Of a DNA stretch of 5,442 bases, positions 1 through 5,104 are shown one piece after another. Made by a program: the position numbers and the translations under genes. Source of the stretch: Spirochaetaceae bacterium (GTDB lineage: Bacteria > Spirochaetota > Spirochaetia > Treponematales > Breznakiellaceae); assembly GCA_031258335.1 (NCBI GenBank), contig JAIRMY010000147.1, positions 1 through 5,442 of the forward strand, written 5' to 3'. The notes under the pieces were generated by a model. That model saw only the letters and a program-made list of their open reading frames with translations. It had not been told where the DNA came from and searched no databases. Each line of letters begins with the position of its first letter. Within the stretch, counting starts at the first letter, position 1.

Positions 1-1222
1 ACAACCCCTCTTTGCTGACAGGCGGCAGCAGTATTCCAACGTGGGAGGCGTTTTCAGCCTGCGCCAGGCGGAACAGTTCCGCTTCGCCGTGTATAAAATC
101 AATTTCTAGATTTTCTAAAAGCGGCTCTATGTCCACTGCGGCAAATTTACCGCCCAAATACTCCACAACAAAGCATTTTCCGCCTGAAACTATGCCGCAA
201 CGGTTTCCCGGCGCACTTACGCCGGAGACCAGGCGGCTAAGTTCCTCTGTCCCGGCGGTCTCCCGCATAGAAAAACCGCGCAAAGCGGACAAGCGTTTAA
301 GTATTTTGTCCGTTTCGGCGTTAAAAACAAGGCGGTGTATAGGCTCAAAGACTATTGCCGGGTCGTGAAGGTTTACCACTTCCACCAGAGCGTAACGCGC
401 CGGATGCCGGTCTATGTCCGTTTCACCGGCGTGGGCGGCCTTGTACTCATCCCATACGGCCTTTGCCGCGCCCAAAGAATGGTTTCCATCGCCCACGGCA
501 AAGATGAAGGGCTTTTCAATGCCGTAGCGGTTTATTGAAGCCCGCGACAGATGTTCAAAAATATCCCCGATAATTGCCCAGTCGTTATTCCGGTACAGGA
601 ACCGGCAACGGACGTTTCCGCTTCCATTCATCAGCGGGGTATCGTACACCACAGGGGCCTTAGTCAGCATCTTTCCCAGCATAGGCATGAGGAGATTTTT
701 GTCATCGTCTATAAAAAGCATTATATGCGGCAGGTCAAGCGCGGCGTTGCGCCGGATTTCTATACGCGGCGGCAGACGTTCCGGCACCGTGGCTTCCGTC
801 GCCCGCACTATGGTTTCCGCTCCGGAATGCCAGTCGTACATTTCCAAATCTATGGAAAGTATCAGACCGCTCCTTACTCCATGTGCCGTTGTCCGTTCAA
901 CAAAAGCCCCGGCCTGACGCGGAGGGTTAAAAACCGCGTCGTCCTTATACATATTCTTTAGATAGAGGCGCATCGTTTCGTGTATACGCCTTATCCGCTC
1001 CGCCCTGTCATCCCGGTCCAGGTAAACTTCGGGATAGATAAGGTAAAGCGTGGACGGCTCCTCGCCCACAAAAGCCGCCGCCTTCTCCCAGTACGCCGGG
1101 TCCTGAGTGAATTGGTCGCAGGCTATTACCGCCCATTTTTGCTGATCTATTCTTTTCGCGGGCAATAGTATTTTCGGTATCTTTATCCCTGCATTGGCAA
1201 GCAGGCTATTTGTTTCTGTCAT
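1..1222 (-). CDS. DUF1015 family protein (3' end outside window)
   Basis: An open frame of 407 codons runs from an ATG at 1222-1220 to the left edge without a stop. Recognised as DUF1015 (PF06245) from KWAVIACDQFTQDPAYWE near residues 29-46, the family hallmark VGDGNHSLGAAKAVW at 243-257, and IDFIHGE (374-380) followed by VGILLPP (395-401) near the C terminus. Family members usually continue with a conserved tail of roughly 30 residues, so only that tail should be missing. No signal peptide or membrane segment is seen, so it is presumably cytosolic. The biochemical role is not established to my knowledge; from memory, relatives sit beside serine-biosynthesis genes in some Firmicutes. The start is fixed because an in-frame TGA lies two codons upstream (1228-1226) and no other start lies between. 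There is no Shine-Dalgarno sequence; a promoter ends 5 bases before the ATG. Family assignment is firm, function is open. Confidence 0.9.
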   Translation of the reverse strand, partial: MTETNSLLANAGIKIPKILLPAKRIDQQKWAVIACDQFTQDPAYWEKAAAFVGEEPSTLYLIYPEVYLDRDDRAERIRRIHETMRLYLKNMYKDDAVFNPPRQAGAFVERTTAHGVRSGLILSIDLEMYDWHSGAETIVRATEATVPERLPPRIEIRRNAALDLPHIMLFIDDDKNLLMPMLGKMLTKAPVVYDTPLMNGSGNVRCRFLYRNNDWAIIGDIFEHLSRASINRYGIEKPFIFAVGDGNHSLGAAKAVWDEYKAAHAGETDIDRHPARYALVEVVNLHDPAIVFEPIHRLVFNAETDKILKRLSALRGFSMRETAGTEELSRLVSGVSAPGNRCGIVSGGKCFVVEYLGGKFAAVDIEPLLENLEIDFIHGEAELFRLAQAENASHVGILLPPVSKEGL

Positions 1223-1227
1223 AACTC

Positions 1228-1256
1228 ATATTACCAGCCCAAAATCCCCTCATCAA
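1228..1256 (-). promoter_or_regulatory. Sigma70-like promoter of the DUF1015 gene
   Basis: Reading the minus strand, a -35 box TTGATG (1256-1251), a 17-base spacer and a -10 box TAATAT (1233-1228) preceded by TGG, giving an extended -10 look. The expected transcription start falls at or within a base or two of the A of the ATG at 1222, which implies a leaderless or nearly leaderless mRNA and agrees with the missing Shine-Dalgarno sequence. Both boxes match consensus at only 4 of 6 positions, so this is inference. Confidence 0.5.
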
Positions 1257-1290
1257 CCCCGCTAGTACCTGCTGTGCAAATTCTGCGCAA

Positions 1291-1312
1291 TGGCGCGGCA
1301 CAAGCCGCGCCA
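1291..1312 (-). other. GC-rich hairpin downstream of rpsU, possible terminator
   Basis: A perfect inverted repeat: TGGCGCGGC (1291-1299), loop ACAA, GCCGCGCCA (1304-1312). It begins about 20 bases past the rpsU stop on the minus strand, where a terminator would be expected. No T-rich run follows on that strand (the next bases read ATTGCGCAG), so it is not a canonical intrinsic terminator. It may act as a 3' stabilising stem, or be an intergenic repeat. The rest of the rpsU-DUF1015 gap holds only the DUF1015 promoter. Confidence 0.4.
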
Positions 1313-1332
1313 GCGGCCTGCGCGGGAGTTTT

Positions 1333-1545
1333 TTAGTATTCGTTTTTGCCTCCGCTTCTGCCGTGTGTTTTTTTTATCAGTTTACGCCGTATAGATTTGT
1401 TTTTCCGGTTGAGCACGGTTGACGGTTTTTCGTAATACTCCCGTTTTTTATATTCACGGATGATGCCTTCTTTTTCTACCAGACGCTTAAAGCGTTTAAT
1501 CGCTTTTTCTAACGGTTCGCTGTCATCAACAACGATATTTGCCAA
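1333..1545 (-). CDS. rpsU: 30S ribosomal protein S21
   Basis: A small basic protein of 70 residues beginning MANIVVDDSEPLEKAIKRF and containing REYKKREYYEKPS, the characteristic S21 helix region, followed by a lysine/arginine-rich tail. S21 joins the 30S platform near the 3' end of 16S rRNA and helps mRNA recognition during initiation. Length is normal for the family. The start codon is TTG (1545-1543). It is forced, because the codon three places upstream is an in-frame TGA (1554-1552) and no ATG or GTG lies between. A perfect Shine-Dalgarno sequence sits 9 bases ahead. The gene appears monocistronic: it has its own promoter at 1586-1614, and a hairpin plus a separate promoter lie between it and the DUF1015 gene. 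Identification is confident. Confidence 0.96.
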   Translation of the reverse strand: MANIVVDDSEPLEKAIKRFKRLVEKEGIIREYKKREYYEKPSTVLNRKNKSIRRKLIKKTHGRSGGKNEY

Positions 1546-1550
1546 ACAAA

Positions 1551-1561
1551 ATCACCTCCTT
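1551..1561 (-). promoter_or_regulatory. Extended Shine-Dalgarno sequence of rpsU
   Basis: The minus strand reads AAGGAGGTGAT, an 11-base match to the complement of the universal bacterial 16S rRNA 3' end, with 9 bases between GGAGG and the TTG. This unusually long match settles the non-AUG start. A strong site joined to a weak start codon suggests tuned, possibly autogenous, control of S21; the second part is inference. Confidence 0.85.
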
Positions 1562-1585
1562 CCCAAATAGAGTCAACATGAGTGA

Positions 1586-1614
1586 ATCGTATAACAACTA
1601 CGGCGGCAGGTCAA
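1586..1614 (-). promoter_or_regulatory. Sigma70-like promoter of rpsU
   Basis: On the minus strand TTGACC (1614-1609), 17 bases, then TACGAT (1591-1586). The -35 box matches 5 of 6 consensus positions and the -10 box 4 of 6. The expected start near 1579 gives a leader of about 35 bases that contains the Shine-Dalgarno sequence. A second TTGACA lies further upstream (1626-1621) but has no -10 box at a usable distance. Confidence 0.65.
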
Positions 1615-1842
1615 TATGCCATGTCAAGCCACAATTAAGCGATGAAACAGAACGCGGCGCACTGTTCCTACGCCGGCGGATGGTGGACCGGCGTTAGAGG
1701 GCGGGAGCCGCGTATGCAAACCGCTTTTTTCGGCCCCGAAGGCAGAAGCCGAAGTTTGTTTTGGGTATGCTGCCGCGTAGCGGACTTAAAACCCGCTGGC
1801 GGGTTTTAAGGTTTACGGGTATATTTTTTATGCGGTTCAAAA
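1615..1842. other. Structured intergenic region between divergent rpsU and Maf gene
   Basis: About 230 bases with no convincing gene but several inverted repeats. One is CGCCGG (1671-1676) with CCGGCG (1688-1693), extendable by CTA/TAG with one bulge. Another is TTCGG (1729-1733), which can pair with CCGAA (1736-1740), or as TTCGGC with GCCGAA (1748-1753), giving two mutually exclusive stems. A strong palindrome at 1785-1810 is listed separately. The stretch GCCGCGTA followed by (T)GC occurs twice, at 1707-1717 and 1772-1781. No clear plus-strand sigma70 promoter for the Maf gene was found; TATATT at 1820-1825 has no matching -35 box. It may be an untranslated leader, a small RNA or a dispersed genomic repeat, and the sequence alone does not decide. 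Confidence 0.4.
1785..1810. terminator. Bidirectional terminator-like palindrome
   Basis: CTTAAAACCCGC (1785-1796), two bases TG, then GCGGGTTTTAAG (1799-1810): perfect 12-base arms. The core has the A-tract, GC-stem, T-tract form of an intrinsic terminator read from either strand. The GC core is short (5 bp) and the last G-C pair must open to form a loop, so efficiency may be modest. Its position 33 bases before the Maf ATG is odd for a terminator unless a transcript ends here, or unless it attenuates transcription into the Maf gene. Confidence 0.5.
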
Positions 1843-3678
1843 ATGGCAAAACCTGGAGTATACGAAAAAAATATGCGGGCGCTGCGGCGGTTTTTCCCCG
1901 GCTTGGAACGGATAATTTCCGGGGCGGAGGATGAGTCCGGACTCGTTGTAGAAATGGCGGCTTCAGGCGTTCCTACAGCGCGGCTTAACGGCGTCTACCT
2001 GCACTCGGCCCGAGACCCGGTACGGGAGGCGCAGCGGCTTGTCGCAAGAGGCGGCGCGGGCGCGGAACTCGTAGTCCTCTTGGGGTTCGGACTCGGCTAC
2101 GCGGTAGAGGCAGCCTTGGCGCTTTCGCCGCAGCCCGCGCTCGTTGTGATAGAGAAGAGTCCGGGCATACTCCGCGCCGCGCTTCAATGCCGCGACCTGT
2201 CCGGCTTTTTTGACAAGCGTCTTGTCTTTGTCCTGAATGACGACCCCGCTCCTGTTATTTCGGCTTTTCGGGTAGCGCCGGAAAAAACCGCGCTGATACG
2301 GAATCCCGCATTGACCGCCGCGGACGGCGAATTTTATCGCGAGGTTGAGCATCATATCGAAAATTGGCGTACCAAAGACATGGTGAACGAGGCGACCTTG
2401 CGCCGTTTTGGTAAACGCTGGGTAAAGAATCAGGCGGCAAACCTCAGAGCCATACGCGACCTGCCCGGCGTGGAACTCCTTTCCGGTCTCTTTGACTTTC
2501 CCGTACTGCTCGTAGCGGCGGGACCTTCGCTGGATAGGATAACGGGAAAGCTAAAAGCCCTTGTCGGCCGTTGTATAGTTGTGGCGGTGGATACCGCGTT
2601 GCGTTTTCTTGAAAAAGAGGGGGTAAGGCCTGATTTTGCCGTCTCGGTCGACCCGCAGTTCTGGAACTTCCGCCACCTTGACCGCTGCCTCTCATCAAAG
2701 ACTATCCTCATAACCGAGTCCGCCGTGTACCCCGGCGTTCTCCGCGAAAGGCGGGGCGGCGGGGCGGCGTTTCTCTGCGGTTCGCTCTATCCCTTGGGTT
2801 CTTTTATCGAGGCGAGGGCGAGCGGCAAGGGGCGTTTGGGTGCTGGCGGTTCGGTTGCGAGTACCGCGTGGGACTTTGCCGCCCTCCTTGTCCGTAACGC
2901 CGCCGCCCCGGCTATCTTCATAGCCGGTCTTGACCTGGCGTTTCCCGGTTTTGCCACGCACTACAAGGGGGCGTTTTTTGAAGAAAACGCCCATGTTACG
3001 GCAAACCGCTTCCTCCCTGCCGAAACGAAGTCTTTCCACGCCCAGAGGGGCGGCGCTCCGTTTTTTGCCAAATCCGCGGATGGAAATCCCGTCTTGACGG
3101 ATAAACGGCTCAGTTTATACGCCTCATGGTTTGAAAATCGGCTAAAAAGCGCGAAAAATTACCATAATTCGAGGCTTTCAGGGGATGGGCTCGCCATCAA
3201 CGGGTTAGAAACAATATGTATTGACGATATTTTAGCCCTTCCCATATGCCGCCCCGCGATTGAAGACAGGATTGAACGGGTAATGAGCGGCATTTTTGAA
3301 AAGTGGAACGATGAGGATGCCCGTAAGACGCGGGCAGAGCGTTATGAAGCGGCGTATTCCGCCCTCGTTACCGGACTCGAAGAGGCGTTGAGCGCGGCGC
3401 GTTCCGTTTTACGTTGTATAAGCGCGTTTCGGCGTTCAGGCGGCGGGGGCATATACGACGGAGAGCTGCTCCAAAGGATAGAGGCGGCAAACGCCGTTCT
3501 GTTCCAAAGCGAGGTAAAAGCCGTAGCGGGTTTTCTGCTTCCGACGGCTGCCGAGCCGCCTCCTCACGACATGGACGGTTTTATCTCCCTCACGGCAAAG
3601 ACCTACGGAGATTTTGCGGAAAGCCTTGCCTTTACGCTGTCGGCGCTGTCCGATGCGGGTCGCCTCTTGGACGCTTGA
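1843..3678 (+). CDS. Maf/DUF115 6-hydroxymethylpterin pyrophosphokinase MptE-like protein, probable flagellin glycosylation factor
   Basis: A 611-residue protein of the DUF115/MptE-like family (PF01973), with the architecture of Maf motility accessory factors. The N-terminal part carries a Rossmann-like segment LVVLLGFGLGY (77-86) followed by LVVIEKSP (100-107). The central catalytic-like domain has VAAGPSLD (224-231), VVAVDTALRFL (246-256), PDFAVSVDPQ (263-272), GAGGSVASTAWDFA (333-346) and AGLDLAFPG with H373 (361-373). The C terminus beyond about 470 is largely helical. Maf proteins in Campylobacter, Aeromonas and Clostridium are linked to transfer of nonulosonic acids onto flagellin; treponemes also glycosylate flagellins, so that role is plausible here but inferred. 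No signal peptide. ATG 1843 is the only ATG after an in-frame TAA at 1807-1809, and it has no Shine-Dalgarno sequence; M11 is a possible later start. No flagellin or sugar-synthesis gene is adjacent. Confidence 0.85.
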   Translation: MAKPGVYEKNMRALRRFFPGLERIISGAEDESGLVVEMAASGVPTARLNGVYLHSARDPVREAQRLVARGGAGAELVVLLGFGLGYAVEAALALSPQPALVVIEKSPGILRAALQCRDLSGFFDKRLVFVLNDDPAPVISAFRVAPEKTALIRNPALTAADGEFYREVEHHIENWRTKDMVNEATLRRFGKRWVKNQAANLRAIRDLPGVELLSGLFDFPVLLVAAGPSLDRITGKLKALVGRCIVVAVDTALRFLEKEGVRPDFAVSVDPQFWNFRHLDRCLSSKTILITESAVYPGVLRERRGGGAAFLCGSLYPLGSFIEARASGKGRLGAGGSVASTAWDFAALLVRNAAAPAIFIAGLDLAFPGFATHYKGAFFEENAHVTANRFLPAETKSFHAQRGGAPFFAKSADGNPVLTDKRLSLYASWFENRLKSAKNYHNSRLSGDGLAINGLETICIDDILALPICRPAIEDRIERVMSGIFEKWNDEDARKTRAERYEAAYSALVTGLEEALSAARSVLRCISAFRRSGGGGIYDGELLQRIEAANAVLFQSEVKAVAGFLLPTAAEPPPHDMDGFISLTAKTYGDFAESLAFTLSALSDAGRLLDA

Positions 3679-3703
3679 CTCTGTTTTTTTTTTCGAAGAT
3701 AAT
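3675..3703 (+). promoter_or_regulatory. Sigma70-like promoter of tRNA-His
   Basis: TTGACT (3675-3680), a 17-base spacer, then GATAAT (3698-3703), each 5 of 6 to consensus. The -35 box contains the TGA stop of the Maf gene (3676-3678). The spacer includes a run of ten T (3684-3693). The expected start near 3710 gives a precursor with only about 7 extra bases before the mature tRNA. Confidence 0.75.
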
Positions 3704-3717
3704 GAGACGTATACGCG

Positions 3718-3789
3718 GTGGATGTAGCTCAGGGGTAGAGTCCGAGATTGTGGATCTCGTTGTCGCGGGTTCAAAGCCCGTCATCCACC
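3718..3789 (+). tRNA. tRNA-His, anticodon GTG
   Basis: A full cloverleaf can be drawn. The acceptor stem is GTGGATG (3718-3724) with CATCCAC (3782-3788). The D arm is GCTC with GAGT, including one G-U pair. The anticodon stem CGAGA (3743-3747) pairs with TCTCG (3755-3759) around TT-GTG-GA, so the anticodon GTG is at 3750-3752. The T stem is GCGGG with CCCGT around TTCAAAG. The genome supplies the extra 5' G-1 (3717) facing discriminator C73 (3789), the identity pair for histidyl-tRNA synthetase. After C73 the DNA reads CAGC, so a full CCA is not encoded and must be added by CCA nucleotidyltransferase. It has its own promoter overlapping the upstream stop codon. Confidence 0.95.
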
Positions 3790-3797
3790 CAGCAAGG

Positions 3798-3826
3798 TTG
3801 ACAAAATATATCGATTTTGTTAGAAT
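3798..3826 (+). promoter_or_regulatory. Sigma70 promoter of the rpmF-acpP-rnc unit
   Basis: A consensus TTGACA (3798-3803), exactly 17 bases, then TAGAAT (3821-3826; 5 of 6). It begins 9 bases after the mature tRNA end. The expected start near 3833 leaves a leader of about 12 bases before the rpmF ATG, just enough for the GAGG ribosome binding site. Confidence 0.85.
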
Positions 3827-3844
3827 AAATAATACGAGGTTTTT

Positions 3845-4027
3845 ATGGCGGTACCACGGGCTAAAACATCGAAGGCAAGGACAAGGAGGCGGCAGCGTAT
3901 AAATATGCGGCTTGACGCTCCGTTTACTGTTGAGTGTTCCAGTTGCGGAAACAAGGTTTTGCTGCACAGGGTTTGTCCTAAATGCGGTTTTTACCGCGGA
4001 AAACAGATAATTGAACCTAAAGGTTAG
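3845..4027 (+). CDS. rpmF: 50S ribosomal protein L32, zinc-binding type
   Basis: A 60-residue protein beginning MAVPRAKTSKARTRRRQR, the standard L32 N terminus, with a zinc ribbon of two CxxC pairs: C31/C34 and C44/C47. All four cysteines are kept, so this is the zinc-type (C+) rather than the zinc-independent paralogue. L32 is a small protein of the large ribosomal subunit. The ATG follows GAGG (3836-3839) with 5 bases between. It leads a probable three-gene transcript; acpP starts 55 bases after its stop. In many bacteria rpmF is followed by plsX and fab genes; none of these is present here. Confidence 0.96.
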   Translation: MAVPRAKTSKARTRRRQRINMRLDAPFTVECSSCGNKVLLHRVCPKCGFYRGKQIIEPKG

Positions 4028-4082
4028 GTTTACCGGCGGGCGGCGTATCCGCGCAGTCTAGCGGTCATTAAGGAGTTTTACT

Positions 4083-4325
4083 ATGACAGATGCAGAAGTA
4101 TACGAAAAGATAAAAAAACTTATAGTCGATAAATTGCACGTTGACGAGGCAAAAATCACTCCCGAAGCGTCTTTTAGACAGGATCTTGGGGCGGATAGCC
4201 TGGATACTTACGAACTGGTTTACGCCATCGAAGAAGAATTGGGGATAAAAATTCCCGATGAAAAGGCAAACGAGTTCGAGACGGTCAAAGACGCTTTTGA
4301 ATTTATAAAATCAGAGCAAAAGTAA
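4083..4325 (+). CDS. acpP: Acyl carrier protein
   Basis: An acidic 80-residue protein with the 4'-phosphopantetheine attachment motif GADSLD (36-41), S39 being the modified serine, followed by helix II TYELVYAIEEELGIKIPDE. It carries growing acyl chains during type II fatty-acid synthesis and donates them to phospholipid acyltransferases in the cytoplasm. Length is normal. The common TVELVMALEEEFG segment is replaced by TYELVYAIEEELG, a variant I associate with treponemes. A good ribosome binding site AAGGAG (4070-4075) lies 7 bases before the ATG. The 55-base gap after rpmF has only short inverted repeats and no terminator, so co-transcription with rpmF is likely. The next gene, rnc, begins one base after the stop. 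Confidence 0.97.
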   Translation: MTDAEVYEKIKKLIVDKLHVDEAKITPEASFRQDLGADSLDTYELVYAIEEELGIKIPDEKANEFETVKDAFEFIKSEQK

Positions 4326-4326
4326 A

Positions 4327-5043
4327 ATGTCGGTTCCCGGTCTTCCGGTAATCAGCGTTGAGCGGAAGAAAGCGCTTTACGCTTTCGAGCGTAGTGTTGG
4401 GATAAAATTTAGAGACATTGAGGCGTTGCACCTTGCCTTCATGCACCGTTCAGTTTCCAACGAGATTCATTCAAAAACCAATAACGAAAGGCTTGAATTT
4501 CTTGGCGACGCGATACTGGGCGCTGTTACTGCAAGTTTGCTATACAACAATTTGTCCGAAAGCAACGAAGGCGAGCTTGCCAAGATAAAATCTGTCGTGG
4601 TTTCCGAGGAAACCTTGTCCGGTATTGCCCGGGAGCTACAGATAGATACCATGATGGTGCTTGGAAGGGGCGAGGAGTTATCCGGCGGCAGGGATAAAAA
4701 AGCCCTGCTTGCCGATGCTCTGGAAGCGTTGTTCGGCGCTCTTTACCTTGATTCCGGCTTCAAAAAGGCCTATGCCTTTGTAAGCCGTTGCATAGCCCCT
4801 GAAATTTCAAAGGTACGGGAAAACCGGGGCATAGAGGACTATAAATCGCGCCTGCAAGAAATCTGCCAGCGTAAATTCAAGGCATACCCAAGCTATAAAC
4901 TTGCCAAACACTCAGGTCCGGAACACGAGCGTTACTTTTGGGTCGAGGTAACCTGCGGTGGCAGAACCTTTGGACCAGGTACGGGTAAAAACAAAAAACA
5001 TGCCGAGCAGGAAGCCGCCCGTATCGCGCTGGCCGAGATGTAG
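4327..5043 (+). CDS. rnc: Ribonuclease III
   Basis: A 238-residue double-strand-specific endoribonuclease that cuts rRNA precursors and structured mRNAs. The catalytic domain spans about residues 12-160 and carries the signature NERLEFLGDA (53-62). The metal-binding acidic residues are present: E54, E57 and D61 in the signature, then D130 and E133 in LLADALEALFGALY. A double-stranded RNA-binding domain fills about 170-238, from DYKSRLQEICQ to the family-typical GKNKKHAEQEAARIALAEM, so the C terminus is complete. The ATG is one base after the acpP stop with only a weak ribosome binding site, which suggests translational coupling. No intrinsic terminator follows; the sequence passes directly into a convergent gene remnant. 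acpP next to rnc is common, although fabF often lies between them. Confidence 0.97.
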   Translation: MSVPGLPVISVERKKALYAFERSVGIKFRDIEALHLAFMHRSVSNEIHSKTNNERLEFLGDAILGAVTASLLYNNLSESNEGELAKIKSVVVSEETLSGIARELQIDTMMVLGRGEELSGGRDKKALLADALEALFGALYLDSGFKKAYAFVSRCIAPEISKVRENRGIEDYKSRLQEICQRKFKAYPSYKLAKHSGPEHERYFWVEVTCGGRTFGPGTGKNKKHAEQEAARIALAEM

Positions 5044-5104
5044 TATCCAGAATATGCCGGATTACAATATGGTAAGGGAGAGCGAGATAATCTTTTACAG
5101 TCAT
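5044..5104 (-). pseudogene. Truncated hicB-like antitoxin gene, N-terminal remnant
   Basis: On the minus strand an ATG at 5104-5102 overlaps the stop of the upstream glycosyltransferase gene (ATGA) and has a strong ribosome binding site AGGAGG (5116-5111) 6 bases ahead. The first 18 codons read MTVKDYLALPYHIVIRHI. From memory this resembles the start of HicB-family antitoxins of spirochaetes, which open with a DYLxLPYxIV segment before the family's LPGC-type core. After two more codons the frame enters the antisense of the rnc 3' end and loses all resemblance; it stays open as a 75-codon chimera to 4877. The core beta-sheet and any DNA-binding domain are absent, as is a hicA toxin in the window. 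The best reading is a gene cut off by a deletion or recombination at the rnc stop. The match is short, so the family name is tentative. Confidence 0.5.

Noticed and set aside
12..961. Plus-strand frames over the first kilobase (for example 12-368 and 551-961)
   Set aside because: They lie opposite the DUF1015 gene, whose minus-strand frame is open throughout with clear family motifs; these are shadows.
1305..1334. Plus-strand hairpin CCGCGC (1305-1310) with GCGCGG (1320-1325) followed by six T (1329-1334)
   Set aside because: It has terminator form on the plus strand, but no plus-strand gene lies upstream, and it competes with the perfect stem at 1291-1312.
1642..1809. A 55-codon plus-strand frame starting MKQNAAHCSYAGGWWTG and ending inside the palindrome
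   Set aside because: No ribosome binding site, no recognisable family, and it runs across strong inverted repeats. The WW pair and terminal hairpin recall an attenuator leader peptide, but that is too weak to call a gene.
1963..3039. Several minus-strand frames of 61-130 codons inside the Maf gene
   Set aside because: GC-rich coding sequence gives long antisense frames; compositions are arginine- and serine-rich without motifs, and the plus strand is clearly coding.
3684..3693. T-run after the Maf stop as an intrinsic terminator
   Set aside because: No stable GC stem directly precedes it; only GTCC/GGAC with a long loop can be drawn. The run falls in the spacer of the tRNA promoter.
3414..3967. 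Frames on both strands spanning the tRNA (3414-3902 plus, 3632-3967 minus, 3436-3774 minus)
   Set aside because: They cross the tRNA-His gene and two promoters. Segments such as GVESEIVDLVVAGSKPVIHPA are a typical false translation of a tRNA gene.
4467..4652. Minus-strand 61-codon frame within rnc
   Set aside because: Antisense of the conserved RNase III catalytic domain with no ribosome binding site.
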